A DNA stretch of 64,000 nucleotides, from NCBI GenBank assembly GCA_020025275.1, contig JAHHSI010000005.1, forward strand, positions 1 through 64,000, read 5' to 3'. This stretch comes from Oscillospiraceae bacterium. Lineage in GTDB: Bacteria; Bacillota; Clostridia; Oscillospirales; Oscillospiraceae. This document shows, in pieces, positions 49,849 through 58,484 of this stretch. Position 1 is the stretch's first letter. Each line of letters starts with the position of its first letter. Under the pieces are notes generated by a model. The model did not search any database. It saw only the letters and a list, made by a program, of their open reading frames with translations, and had not been told where the DNA came from. Position numbers and translations under genes: made by a program.

Positions 49849-50973
49849 TCACGAAAGAATATCGGATAATTCTGTTAGAAATCGATCCATCTGGGCCTTC
49901 GTATTGAATGCAGAAGGGCTGAGACGAATCGTCCCGGTGTGCAGTGTTCCCGCGGTCCGGTGCGCCAGCGGAGCGCAGTGCAGACCTGCACGGACAGCGA
50001 TGCCCCGCTGTGCCAGCTGCTCGCCCACTTCCTGGCTGTCCCGCCCCTCGGCCACGAAAGAGAGAACACCCGTCTGGTCCGCTTCCCGATCCGCCAGCCA
50101 AAGCCTCACCCCAGGTATGGTCTGCATCTGCTGCGCGGCATAACGCGTCAATGCCCGCTCGTGCTGAGCGATCGCCGCCACGCCCATGGAGCGAACGAAG
50201 CGCATCCCCGCCAGTAATCCTGCAATACCGGGCATATTGTGCGTTCCTGCTTCCAGACGATCCGGGAGTTCCGCCGGCATGGTCTGCTGACGTGAGACGC
50301 TTCCCGTTCCGCCCTCCAGCAAAGTGCTGATCTCGCCGCAATGGCAAAGCAGCAGTCCCGTCCCCTGCGGTCCGTAAAGCCCCTTATGCCCCGGCATGGC
50401 AACAAAAGCCGCCCCCAGCTGTTCTACGTTGATAGGGACCACGCCAGCGGATTGAGACGCATCGATGATCAGCGGGACCCCTGCCTTTTTGCATACATCT
50501 GCAATTTGCTCCACCGGCTGGCGGTACCCGAACACATTGGATACGTGGTTGCAGATTACCACATCCGCCCTCTGTCCAATCGCTTCCCGGAATTCCTCCA
50601 CCGCTTTCTCCGGACAAAAAAGAGGCGTATCCACGATCACCCGTTCTGTCCGCGGGATCGCGTGCAGCGGCCGGGTAACTGCGTTGTGCTCATAGCCGGA
50701 AAGGATCACACGGCTCCCCGGTTTTACCAGCGATTTGATGGCTATATTCAGCGCATGGGTCGCATTCTGTGTAAAAATTACCTTCTCCGGTGAGGAAACG
50801 CCAAATAACTCTGCCGCTTCCATGCGGCAGGAAAACGCCGTCTCCTCAGCTAAGCGGGAGGCCGGATAGCTGCCTCGGCCCGGTGAACTCATGGTCCGAA
50901 TCCCCTCTTCTACCGCACGCTGCACCGAGCAGGGCTTTTCCAGTGTGGTTGCACCGGCATCCAAATAAATCAT
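49849..50973 (-). CDS. Class V aminotransferase, cysteine desulfurase-like
   Basis: 374-residue PLP enzyme of the NifS/Csd fold. It opens MIYLDAGATTLEKPCSVQ. The PLP-binding lysine lies in AMPGHKGLYGPQGTG (near residue 194), and the histidine stacking on PLP is in ICNHVSNVFGY (near 140). A cysteine near the C-terminus (AGLHCAPLAHRTAGTLHTG, near residue 335) could accept the sulfur or selenium. Overlap with a DUF3343 gene suggests release or transfer of S or Se. A desulfurase with its own carrier is the best reading; selenocysteine lyase activity is an alternative. Confidence 0.85.
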   Translation of the reverse strand: MIYLDAGATTLEKPCSVQRAVEEGIRTMSSPGRGSYPASRLAEETAFSCRMEAAELFGVSSPEKVIFTQNATHALNIAIKSLVKPGSRVILSGYEHNAVTRPLHAIPRTERVIVDTPLFCPEKAVEEFREAIGQRADVVICNHVSNVFGYRQPVEQIADVCKKAGVPLIIDASQSAGVVPINVEQLGAAFVAMPGHKGLYGPQGTGLLLCHCGEISTLLEGGTGSVSRQQTMPAELPDRLEAGTHNMPGIAGLLAGMRFVRSMGVAAIAQHERALTRYAAQQMQTIPGVRLWLADREADQTGVLSFVAEGRDSQEVGEQLAQRGIAVRAGLHCAPLAHRTAGTLHTGTIRLSPSAFNTKAQMDRFLTELSDILS

Positions 50974-51221
50974 CCGCTCACCTCCTCATATCCATCGTCA
51001 CTTTTCCGATAGATCCGCAGTGGAGCCAATCCATTTTCTTCCAGAATGGACAGGGCCGACGCCAGATCTTTTTCTTTCAAATCTATGGCATAACCGCAGC
51101 CATTTATACTCACGGCAGACGGCGCTTTCAGCCAACGCGCGAGGATTCCGTTTTGTTCCAGTAGCCGAGCCATACGCTGCACTTGGGTGACAGACCGCGC
51201 GATCATTAGACAATGCTCCAT
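50970..51221 (-). CDS. DUF3343 putative Se/S carrier protein
   Basis: 83-residue protein of DUF3343, annotated as a putative selenium/sulfur carrier. The conserved core is VQRMARLLEQNGILARWLKA with INGCGYAIDLKEKDL; the single cysteine in GCGY (near residue 42) is the probable carrier residue. AAAGGAGG precedes the ATG. Its stop overlaps the desulfurase start, so the two proteins are probably made together and may act as donor and carrier. Confidence 0.8.
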   Translation of the reverse strand: MEHCLMIARSVTQVQRMARLLEQNGILARWLKAPSAVSINGCGYAIDLKEKDLASALSILEENGLAPLRIYRKSDDGYEEVSG

Positions 51222-51348
51222 TGTACTCCTCCTTTACGCTCCATTTTATGGATTTAGGCAGCGGTAGGTGCGCTGGAATACGCAGAAGGCCCGGCAAACT
51301 GCGAAAGGCGGCACCTTCTCTCCTTCTTCGTGGCATCGATCAGGCGTT

Positions 51349-51392
51349 GCTTTTCCAAAAAGAAAAGCGGAAAATCCCGAAGGATTTTCCGC
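51349..51392 (-). terminator. Terminator of the carD-ispD-ispF unit
   Basis: An 11-bp perfect stem GCGGAAAATCC/GGATTTTCCGC (51367-51377 with 51382-51392) is followed on the minus strand by a T-rich tract (TTTTCTTTTT). It is the first signal past ispF. Confidence 0.8.
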
Positions 51393-51483
51393 CCGTCGAT
51401 CCATATTCGATCATTTCCATACAGCACAGGAACAGCCCCTGGCAATCACGGGACGAAAAGCAGTCCCTGTGAAGCCTGCCGCA

Positions 51484-51972
51484 TCAGCGAGGCAGACGCT
51501 CGACCAGGGCAACGGCATGTGCAGCCATGCCCGAACCGTCTCCCGTAAATCCAAGATGCTCTTCCGTCGTGGCCTTGATGCCCACCTGATCCACCTCGAT
51601 TCCCAATGCTTGCGCCAGATTGCGGCGCATCTCCCCCCGATAGGGAGCGATTTTCGGTGCCTGCACAATCAAGGTGGCATCCAAATTCACCACCTGTACG
51701 CCGCTGTCCTGCAGCCTTGCCGCCACACGCTCCAGAAGCAAAAGGCTGGATATATTCAGAAATGCCTGATCATTATCCGGAAACAAGCTGCCAATATCTT
51801 CCATACCTGCAGCCCCCAGCAGCGCATCCATAACCGCATGGGTCAAGACATCTGCATCAGAATGTCCCAGCAGCCCCTTCTCATAGGGTACCGTCACGCC
51901 GCCTAAAATAAGGGGTCTGCCCTCCACCAGACGATGCACATCATATCCATGTCCAATCCGTAAATTTGTCAT
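51484..51972 (-). CDS. ispF: 2-C-methyl-D-erythritol 2,4-cyclodiphosphate synthase
   Basis: Fifth step of the MEP isoprenoid pathway; zinc-dependent trimer. The zinc site and substrate motifs are in RIGHGYDVHRLVEGRPLILG (residues 5-24) and LLGHSDADVLTHAVMDALLG (near 35). 162 residues is typical. It overlaps ispD by four bases; IspH at 54 kb belongs to the same pathway. Confidence 0.97.
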   Translation of the reverse strand: MTNLRIGHGYDVHRLVEGRPLILGGVTVPYEKGLLGHSDADVLTHAVMDALLGAAGMEDIGSLFPDNDQAFLNISSLLLLERVAARLQDSGVQVVNLDATLIVQAPKIAPYRGEMRRNLAQALGIEVDQVGIKATTEEHLGFTGDGSGMAAHAVALVERLPR

Positions 51973-52694
51973 TCTCTATTTTCTCTCCCTGCCATGATGA
52001 CTTCTGCCAGCGCCACATCCATGGGCGTGGTAATTTTCACATTCTCACGATCTCCCTCTGTCAAGTAAACTTGCTTGCCAAGCCGCTCAACAGCGCTGGC
52101 ATCGTCGGTGACAGCAGCCCCCGCATCAAGCGCCGCCTGCAGGGCAGCCTTCAAAAGATCCGCCTGAAATACTTGCGGTGTCTGTATGGCGAAGAGGGCG
52201 TTTCGGTCCGGTGTGGAAAGGACCCGGCCCTCTCCATCGGCAACTTTGATGGTATCGATCACCGGAATCGCAGGAACGGCTGCATTGGTCCTCACTGCCA
52301 TCCTGATCACCTGATCGATCATTTCCGGCTGCACTAAAGGGCGGGCGCCGTCGTGTACCGCCAACAGTACCGACTGCGGATCGGCCTCCAGCGCTGCTGC
52401 CAACACCGACTCCGTTCGGGTGGCGCCGCCAACAATAACACGTACCGGCTTATGGAGTCCGGCTCGGTGACACAGCGCTGCCACATCCTCCAGCAGATCC
52501 TGCTGCGTTGCAACAATGATCTCATCCACCTGTTGGGCCTGATCGATGGCTTGCACAGTATGCATCAACACCGGTTTTCCCTGAATTTCCATCAGCAGCT
52601 TATTTTCACCGCCCATACGGCGGGAAGTCCCGGCTGCCGGCACGATCGCCGAGCAAAAGGGATGCTTACTTTTTTTCTTACGGATTCCAAACAT
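51969..52694 (-). CDS. ispD: 2-C-methyl-D-erythritol 4-phosphate cytidylyltransferase
   Basis: Third step of the MEP pathway: MEP plus CTP gives CDP-ME. The N-terminal CTP-binding motif AIVPAAGTSRRMGGENKLLM (near residue 17) and the catalytic VHDGARPLV (near 118) are intact. The 241-residue product has a short basic N-terminal extension (MFGIRKKKSKHPF). It sits between carD and ispF. Confidence 0.95.
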   Translation of the reverse strand: MFGIRKKKSKHPFCSAIVPAAGTSRRMGGENKLLMEIQGKPVLMHTVQAIDQAQQVDEIIVATQQDLLEDVAALCHRAGLHKPVRVIVGGATRTESVLAAALEADPQSVLLAVHDGARPLVQPEMIDQVIRMAVRTNAAVPAIPVIDTIKVADGEGRVLSTPDRNALFAIQTPQVFQADLLKAALQAALDAGAAVTDDASAVERLGKQVYLTEGDRENVKITTPMDVALAEVIMAGRENRE

Positions 52695-52695
52695 G

Positions 52696-53184
52696 TCAAC
52701 GATCTCCCAGCATCATGATCTCATCAATTTTTTGCTCCACATCCGTGTATTCCGCACCGGTCACCAGTACGATCTCCGAAATTAAAATCTGTTTAGCGGA
52801 ATGAAGCATTTTCCGCTCACCGTTGGAGAGGCCTCGCTGGCGATCACGCCACATCAGACCTTTGATCACCCGAGAAACTTCCAGTAAATCGCCGCTTTTG
52901 ATACGATCCATATTTTCTCGATACCGGTGGTTCCAGTTCACATTCATGTCGGCATCCAGTGCAGGGATCTCCGCTATGATCTCTTCAATATGCTCTGTTG
53001 AAGAAAGCGGACGAATGCCGATGGACTCGCAATTCTCTATAGGGATCTTTAAAACAAGGCCCCCCACTGACATGCGAAAAACATAATACTGTGCACGCTG
53101 CCCGTTGATCCGCTCATCGACAATCTCTTCGATCACGCCTGCCCCATGCATCGGATGTACCACACGGTCCCTTACCTGAAACAT
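52696..53184 (-). CDS. CarD family transcription regulator
   Basis: RNA polymerase-binding protein with an N-terminal Tudor-like RID domain (MFQVRDRVVHPMHGAGVIEE and YYVFRMSVGGLVLKIP) and a C-terminal helical domain (WNHRYRENMDRIKSGDLLEV, RGLSNGERKML). In mycobacteria CarD stabilises open complexes at rRNA promoters. 162 residues is usual. It precedes ispD by one base, a linkage also found in other Firmicutes. Confidence 0.92.
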   Translation of the reverse strand: MFQVRDRVVHPMHGAGVIEEIVDERINGQRAQYYVFRMSVGGLVLKIPIENCESIGIRPLSSTEHIEEIIAEIPALDADMNVNWNHRYRENMDRIKSGDLLEVSRVIKGLMWRDRQRGLSNGERKMLHSAKQILISEIVLVTGAEYTDVEQKIDEIMMLGDR

Positions 53185-53414
53185 CTCCGGTTCTCCTTTC
53201 TCCCATTACGGTCATCTTACCCACATATCCATATTATAGACAGATTCGACGTTATTTTCAATGGAAAGTGGACAAGTTATCCCATAGAAAGCGGAAAATG
53301 TTAAACTATTTACTGCTTTTAGGTCAGTTTTTTGAAGTGTTGACGTTCTATGGTGTTATGAGATCCGACGGACGGGGCCAGTTTTTCTGTCAGAAAGCCA
53401 TCCGCAATCGGCGC
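53185..53414. other. Intergenic region between carD and the GNAT gene
   Basis: Holds the carD promoter at 53233-53261 and the T-tract of the GNAT terminator at the right end. I see no further gene or conserved element in it. Confidence 0.5.
53233..53261 (-). promoter_or_regulatory. Sigma-A promoter of carD-ispD-ispF
   Basis: Minus strand: TTGAAA (53256-53261), 17-base spacer, TATAAT (53233-53238), about 49 bases before carD. Confidence 0.75.
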
Positions 53415-53455
53415 AAAAAAATAGCGCCGGACAGTCTGCTGCTGTTCCGGCGCTA
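53415..53455 (-). terminator. Terminator of the GNAT gene
   Basis: ATAGCGCCGG with a short bulged extension (from 53421) pairs to the arm ending at 53455. On the minus strand seven T residues follow. It lies 14 bases past the GNAT stop. Confidence 0.8.
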
Positions 53456-53468
53456 TCTGCGTCATTCG

Positions 53469-53951
53469 TTAAAATGTAAGGCGCATCTGGTTCCATGCCA
53501 CATTACCATGAACGGATTGAGAAACACCCTCATTAACAAAGCCAAACTTGGCATAATAGTGCACCAGTGCATCCTTGCACGTCAGCACCATGCCCATCCG
53601 CCCCTGGGCCTTGGCCTCATCAATGGCGCAATGCAGGAGCTTTTCGGCCAATCCACGCCGGCGATACGCCGGAATGGTATTCACGCCGAAAATCATCTGC
53701 CAGTCGCCGTTTTCGCGATGCAGTTCTGCCTTTTCATACATTTCATCCGTTAAATCCCGTGCATCTGTAACCATTCCGTTGACAAAGCTGACAAGCCGAT
53801 CCTCATCATACATCAACCAAAAGTGGCGCGGGTACGCACGCAGGCGGGCGCGGAAGGACTCCTTCGTAGCAGCTTCAGCTGCGGGAAAGCACTCTGCCTC
53901 CACCTCTGTCAGCGCCTGTAGATCTGCTAACGTTGCGTGTCTGATCTCCAT
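53469..53951 (-). CDS. GNAT family N-acetyltransferase
   Basis: 160-residue acetyl-CoA-dependent acetyltransferase. The acetyl-CoA loop is in IPAYRRRGLAEKLLHCAIDE (near residue 92), with GMVLTCKDALVHYYAKFGFV (near 118) completing the fold. The N-terminus reads IRHATLADLQALTEVEAECF. AAAGGAG precedes the ATG. It is a single gene between carD and ispH. The substrate is unknown; the family acts on small amines, amino acids and protein N-termini. Confidence 0.88.
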   Translation of the reverse strand: MEIRHATLADLQALTEVEAECFPAAEAATKESFRARLRAYPRHFWLMYDEDRLVSFVNGMVTDARDLTDEMYEKAELHRENGDWQMIFGVNTIPAYRRRGLAEKLLHCAIDEAKAQGRMGMVLTCKDALVHYYAKFGFVNEGVSQSVHGNVAWNQMRLTF

Positions 53952-53976
53952 AGTAATCTCCTTTTCCCAGATGAAA

Positions 53977-54001
53977 GACCCGGCGCATACAGCGCCGGGT
54001 C
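53977..54001 (-). terminator. Hairpin at the end of the ispH/S1 operon
   Basis: A perfect 10-bp stem GACCCGGCGC/GCGCCGGGTC with loop ATACA lies 21 bases past the ispH/S1 stop. Only TTT follows on the minus strand, so termination may be partial and the GNAT gene may receive read-through. Confidence 0.6.
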
Positions 54002-54021
54002 GTATTGCGTCTCAACGCAAA

Positions 54022-55965
54022 TTAGTCGTCGTATTCCTCGGCAGCAGGAGCCAGCAGAGCACGAATGGACAGGGAGATCTTCTGCTTCTCCTCGTCAATT
54101 GCCGTGATCTTGGCGTCCACGATCTCACCCTCGCTCAGAACATCGCCGGGCTTATCGATGCGGCGATCAGCGATCTGGGAGATATGGATCAGGCCATCCA
54201 CACCGGGAACAACCTCAGCGAATGCGCCGAAGTCCATCAGCTTTACGATACGGACAGAAGCCACATCGCCTACCTGATAGGTCTCCATGAACTTATCCCA
54301 GGGGTTGCAGGAACGATCCTTCACACCCAAAGAAATCTTGTGCTTCTCAGCGTCGAAGGAAATGACATACACATCCAGCGTGTCACCCACAGAAACGACC
54401 TCGGCGGGGGTCTTAATGCGGGACCAAGACAGCTCGGAGATATGTACCATACCATCCACACCACCGATATCGACGAACACACCGTAAGAAGTCATGGACT
54501 TCACAACGCCGGTGTAACGCTTGCCCTCTTCAATGTTGGCCCAGATCTCAGCCTGTGCAGCCTGACGTGCCTCATAGGTCACGGCACGGATGGAACCCAC
54601 CACACGGCGGCGAGCACGGTTGACCTCTGTAATACGCAGGGAAACAGTCTGGCCGATCATGGTGCTCAGATCGGTGCCGCGGGGCTGGCCGCTCTGGGAA
54701 GCGGGCACGAACACGCGCACGCCCTTCACATTGACGACGATACCGCCCTTGTTCTCCTCGGTTACCTTACCCTCGAGAGTGGTCTTCTCCTCTCTGGCAA
54801 CCTCGATGTCCTCCCAGACTTTCACAGCATCCAGACGCTTCTTGGACAGCATCGCATAGCCCTCGACATCGTTCACGCGGATGATGTAGGTCTCGATCTC
54901 GTCGCCGACCTTCACCACATCCTCAGGCTTTACGTTGGGATCTGCGGACAGCTCGTCAACGGAAATGTAGCCGGCCTGCTTGCAGCCCAGATCTACCTGC
55001 ACCTCGGTGGGACCCACGGAGGTCACAATGCCTGTTACCTTCTCTCCTGTATTTAAAGTCTTAAAAGATTTTTCCAGCATTTCTTCGAAGCTTTCTTCCA
55101 TAGCTTCCGTGGTCTTGATTTCTTCGCTCATCGTTGTATATACCTCCTTAATGATGCCCGCAGGCGTGGACGCGCCGGCCGTAAGCCCCGCCACAGAGCA
55201 ACCATTAAAGAAGTCCGATGAGAGCTCCCCTGCCTGTTCGATCTGAACTACGGCAGAACAGCGTCCGCTGCAAATTTCTGTCAAATGTTTGGTGTTGGCA
55301 CTTTTACGATCTCCGACCACGACCATAGCATCAACGGTAGCAGCGATTTCTGCCGCCTCCGTCTGACGCCTATACGTAGCATTACATATTGTATCAAATA
55401 TTTTTGCGTTTGTACACTGTTTTTTTAGAATTTCTTCGGAACTTTCCCAAATTGTCCGGATGCAGGTGGTCTGGGCCACCATCGTGAGGGGCAGATGGCA
55501 GCGATTCGGGTCCTCTTGCAGCCAATTTTCCAGTTCCTGCGGCCCGTCAAAGATCAGCGAGTGATCCGACCAGCTGGCCACTCCCATCACTTCCGGGTGC
55601 TGTGGTTCCCCGATAATCACAGGGATGCGCCCTTCCTCATCGGCTTTAGCCACCAGCTGCTGAATCCGCAGGACATTGGGACAGGTGGCATTGATGCACT
55701 CTGCGCCAATCCCGGCCAGATAGTCCATCACGTTTTTCTTTTCTCCGTGGGAGCGGATGATCACCGCTTCTCCGGGCCGGACTTGCGAGGTGTGGTCCAC
55801 TTGGCGGGCTCCCAGCGCCTCCAATTCTGCCACCACATTGGCATTATGAATGATGCTGCCCAGCATCACACAGCCACCCTTTTCCTCTGCTGTCTGTCGT
55901 GCCAGCTTCACAGCGCGCTCCACACCGTAGCAAAATCCGGCGCTCTTGGCAAGAATTACGTCCAT
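54022..55965 (-). CDS. ispH: IspH-S1 fusion (HMBPP reductase / ribosomal S1 domains)
   Basis: 647 residues. Residues 1-275 are IspH, the last MEP-pathway enzyme, making IPP and DMAPP; its three [4Fe-4S] cysteines are in SAGFCYG (residue 12), NATCPNV (near 97) and TICNATY (near 193). Residues ~307-645 carry four S1 RNA-binding domains (e.g. GYISVDELSADP, VFVDIGGVDGMVHISELSW, GVDGLIHISQIADRR). This fusion is known in Clostridia. At the junction an in-frame ATG (55131; MSEEIKTTEAMEE) is preceded by AAGGAGG at 55143-55149, so free S1 might also be made. It overlaps plsC by 10 bases. Confidence 0.93.
   Translation of the reverse strand: MDVILAKSAGFCYGVERAVKLARQTAEEKGGCVMLGSIIHNANVVAELEALGARQVDHTSQVRPGEAVIIRSHGEKKNVMDYLAGIGAECINATCPNVLRIQQLVAKADEEGRIPVIIGEPQHPEVMGVASWSDHSLIFDGPQELENWLQEDPNRCHLPLTMVAQTTCIRTIWESSEEILKKQCTNAKIFDTICNATYRRQTEAAEIAATVDAMVVVGDRKSANTKHLTEICSGRCSAVVQIEQAGELSSDFFNGCSVAGLTAGASTPAGIIKEVYTTMSEEIKTTEAMEESFEEMLEKSFKTLNTGEKVTGIVTSVGPTEVQVDLGCKQAGYISVDELSADPNVKPEDVVKVGDEIETYIIRVNDVEGYAMLSKKRLDAVKVWEDIEVAREEKTTLEGKVTEENKGGIVVNVKGVRVFVPASQSGQPRGTDLSTMIGQTVSLRITEVNRARRRVVGSIRAVTYEARQAAQAEIWANIEEGKRYTGVVKSMTSYGVFVDIGGVDGMVHISELSWSRIKTPAEVVSVGDTLDVYVISFDAEKHKISLGVKDRSCNPWDKFMETYQVGDVASVRIVKLMDFGAFAEVVPGVDGLIHISQIADRRIDKPGDVLSEGEIVDAKITAIDEEKQKISLSIRALLAPAAEEYDD
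55129..55149 (-). promoter_or_regulatory. Internal ribosome binding site at the IspH-S1 junction
   Basis: AAGGAGG (55143-55149) precedes in-frame ATG 55131 by 11 bases. The ATG begins a typical S1-like acidic N-terminus and would give a 369-residue S1 protein. The spacing is slightly long, so efficiency is uncertain. Confidence 0.5.
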
Positions 55966-56564
55966 TTTTCTTCTCCCAATGCATATGCCTGCCGTAAAAT
56001 TTCATCGGCGTTGGCTTGATATTCCTCCGCAGTTCCCTTTCGCCCTGTATACACCGGCGCATAGGGCTCTCCGATCACGATCCGCGTCTTACGAAAAAGC
56101 TTTTGTTCCGGTGAGATATACACCGGCTGCAGCTTTACCCCACTGCGAATGGCCATCATGGCGATGCCACCCTTGGCCTCTACGTCTCCTCGCTGCTTCA
56201 CCCGTGTTCCTTCCGGGAAAATCATGAGGTTCCACCCACTCTTCAAGCTGCTGATGGCTGTTTTGACAGCCATCACATCCGAATTGCCACGGTCAATGCC
56301 AAAAACACCCACTTTACGCAAAAACGCACCTAAAATCGGCTTCTCCATGAGCTGCTTTTTGGCCATAATTCGCATGGGAAACGAGGCGGGCAGCGCCAGA
56401 ATCAGCAAGATCGGGTCCAATGCGTGTCCGTGGTTGGGACAGAGGATCACCGGCTCGTCCCCCAGATGGGAGAGACCCTCTACCTGTACAGGGAAAATGA
56501 GACGTGCCAGCGGTCCTACCAGCAGCCGAAGCCAGTAATAGAGCTGATTTCTCAATTTGTTCAA
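55956..56564 (-). CDS. plsC: 1-acyl-sn-glycerol-3-phosphate acyltransferase
   Basis: Membrane-associated acyltransferase making phosphatidic acid. Motif I NHGHALDPILLIL (NHX4D, near residue 39), motif III FPEGTRVKQRG (near 115) and the glycine-rich GGIAMMAIRSGVKLQPVYI segment are present in 202 residues. The start is TTG 56564, eight bases after GAGAGGGG, sharing bases with the cmk stop. cmk-plsC-ispH is a common Firmicutes arrangement. Confidence 0.93.
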   Translation of the reverse strand: MNKLRNQLYYWLRLLVGPLARLIFPVQVEGLSHLGDEPVILCPNHGHALDPILLILALPASFPMRIMAKKQLMEKPILGAFLRKVGVFGIDRGNSDVMAVKTAISSLKSGWNLMIFPEGTRVKQRGDVEAKGGIAMMAIRSGVKLQPVYISPEQKLFRKTRIVIGEPYAPVYTGRKGTAEEYQANADEILRQAYALGEEKWT

Positions 56565-57241
56565 TGTGTCAGCCCCTCTCGAATCACAGTGAGCAGCCGA
56601 TCAAGACTCTCCTCAAAATCCAAGGAACTTGTGTCCACCACCACAGCGTCCTCCGCCTGTCGAAGCGGCGCTACGTCCCGGTGCATATCGGCCCAGTCAC
56701 GATCTTCAATCTGGCGCAGCACCTCATCAAAGGGCTGCGGTGTTCCACGCTGCTCCAATTCCAGCATCCGCCGCTTGGCCCGCATCTCCACCGAAGCGGT
56801 GAGATAGATCTTCACGTCCGCATCGGGCAGGACCACGGTTCCGATGTCACGGCCATCCATGATGACACTGGACTTCTTGGCAAGATCCCGCTGCATCTGA
56901 AGCAAAAAGGCCCGCACCTCGCCGATAGCCGATACACCGGAGGCGTAGAGAGAGATCTCCGGGCGCCGGATCTCCTCGGTCACGTCCTCGCCGTTGAGAT
57001 ACATCCGCTGCAGCCCGTCTGTGCCGTAGCGCATCTCAATCGTCAGCTCCGGCAGCACTGAAGTCACCGCCGCATCTTTCGGATCAAGACCGCGGCGAAA
57101 AACCGCATAACCAATGGAGCGATAGATCGCTCCCGTGTCCACATACACGATCCCCAAACGGGCCGCCGCGGCCTTGGCCAGCGTGCTCTTACCCGCCCCC
57201 GAAGGCCCGTCCACCGCCACAGAATAAATCTTTTCGTCCAT
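56561..57241 (-). CDS. cmk: Cytidylate kinase
   Basis: Phosphorylates CMP and dCMP. The 226-residue product opens MDEKIYSVAVDGPSGAGKST, with Walker A GPSGAGKST at residues 12-20. The CMP-binding segment is YVDTGAIYRSIGYAV (near 37), and VIMDGRDIGTVVLPDADVKI (near 123) is the family core. The start at ATG 57241 follows GGAGAAGGAGAG; the open frame upstream belongs to the flavoprotein end. It lies one base past that gene. Confidence 0.95.
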   Translation of the reverse strand: MDEKIYSVAVDGPSGAGKSTLAKAAAARLGIVYVDTGAIYRSIGYAVFRRGLDPKDAAVTSVLPELTIEMRYGTDGLQRMYLNGEDVTEEIRRPEISLYASGVSAIGEVRAFLLQMQRDLAKKSSVIMDGRDIGTVVLPDADVKIYLTASVEMRAKRRMLELEQRGTPQPFDEVLRQIEDRDWADMHRDVAPLRQAEDAVVVDTSSLDFEESLDRLLTVIREGLTH

Positions 57242-57242
57242 G

Positions 57243-58484
57243 TTATCTCTCCTTCTCCTCCGCAGCGGACACGCCGGCAGTATGCCCGGTTGCCCAAGCA
57301 ATCTGCAGGTTGAATCCGCCGGTATATGCATCCACATCCAACAGCTCTCCGGCCAGATAGAGTCCCGCGACCCGCTTTGACTCCATAGTGGAGGGCTGCA
57401 CTTCGCTGACCTTCACGCCGCCGGCCGTAACAATGGCCTCCCGAACCGGCCGCGGTCCCGTGACCGGCACTGGGAACTTCTTGAGAAGCTCTACCAGAGC
57501 ACGCCGTTGTTCCCGCGTCACGGAATGGGCCTTCAGCCCCTCGGGGATCTCCAGTTTCTCCATCATGACCCCTACCATACTGCTGGGGACGAGGCCGGCG
57601 ATGATCTTCTCGTAATCCCGGTTATGCTGTTCTGTCAGGTCCCGCAGGATACGTGCTTCCAGTTTAGGAAGATCCAGCGCCGGCTTCAAGTCGATCTGCA
57701 GGCGATACTGTTCTTTCTCCCAGTTTCGCAAATGAGCGCTGGCCGACAGGATCAGCGGACCGGACACGCCGAAATGCGTAAATAGCATTTCACCGAATTC
57801 TTTGAAAATCACCTTATTTTTCTTATTAAAGACAGTCAATTCTACATTTTTCAGCGCCAAACCCTGCATTTTCCCGCAGCAGGTGTCGCTGCTCTCCAAC
57901 GGGACCAGCGAGCCCCGCGGCTCAACGATCGTATGCCCCAGTGCCGCTGCGATGCGATAGCCGTCTCCGGTGCTGCCCGTTCCGGGATAGGAGACACCGC
58001 CGGTGGCCAACACAACCGCCTCGGCAGGGTATGTATCTTTTTCACCACGGACACCGACCACGTGTCCCTCTTCCTGCCGGACCTCCATGGCCCGGTCCTG
58101 TACCCAGCTGACACGCAGCTGCTGCAGCCGGCGGCGCAGTGTATCCGTAATGGTGAAGGCACTGTCAGACTGCGGAAACACACGGTTTCCGCGCTCCGTT
58201 TTCAGCGCCGCTCCCAGCTTTTCAAAAAACGCCATGGCGTCCTGACTGCTGAATCGGGAAAAGGCGCTGTAAAGGAACCGCCCGTTATGGGGGACGTGAG
58301 CCAACAGCTCCTCCACCGAACAGTTGTTGGTCACATTACAGCGGCCCTTGCCGGTAATATTGATCTTCTTCCCCAGGCGCTCATTGGGTTCAAGCAGCGT
58401 AACAAGTGCCCCTCGCTCTGCTGCAGCAATGGCCGCCATCATTCCGGCGGCTCCGCCGCCAATCACTACAATTTTTTTACTCAT
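57243..58484 (-). CDS. HI0933/YhiN-type FAD-dependent oxidoreductase
   Basis: 413-residue flavoprotein of the BaiN/HI0933 family. The dinucleotide fold GGGAAGMMAAIAAAERGALV (residues ~8-27) and the family signature KINITGKGRCNVTN (near 44) are clear. A second FAD contact is ATGGVSYPGTGSTGDG (near 165), and the C-terminus holds GGFNLQIAWATGHTAG. Start at ATG 58484, overlapping the RpiR stop by 8 bases. The physiological substrate is unknown; a related enzyme reduces bile acids, but that role cannot be read from sequence. Confidence 0.88.
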   Translation of the reverse strand: MSKKIVVIGGGAAGMMAAIAAAERGALVTLLEPNERLGKKINITGKGRCNVTNNCSVEELLAHVPHNGRFLYSAFSRFSSQDAMAFFEKLGAALKTERGNRVFPQSDSAFTITDTLRRRLQQLRVSWVQDRAMEVRQEEGHVVGVRGEKDTYPAEAVVLATGGVSYPGTGSTGDGYRIAAALGHTIVEPRGSLVPLESSDTCCGKMQGLALKNVELTVFNKKNKVIFKEFGEMLFTHFGVSGPLILSASAHLRNWEKEQYRLQIDLKPALDLPKLEARILRDLTEQHNRDYEKIIAGLVPSSMVGVMMEKLEIPEGLKAHSVTREQRRALVELLKKFPVPVTGPRPVREAIVTAGGVKVSEVQPSTMESKRVAGLYLAGELLDVDAYTGGFNLQIAWATGHTAGVSAAEEKER

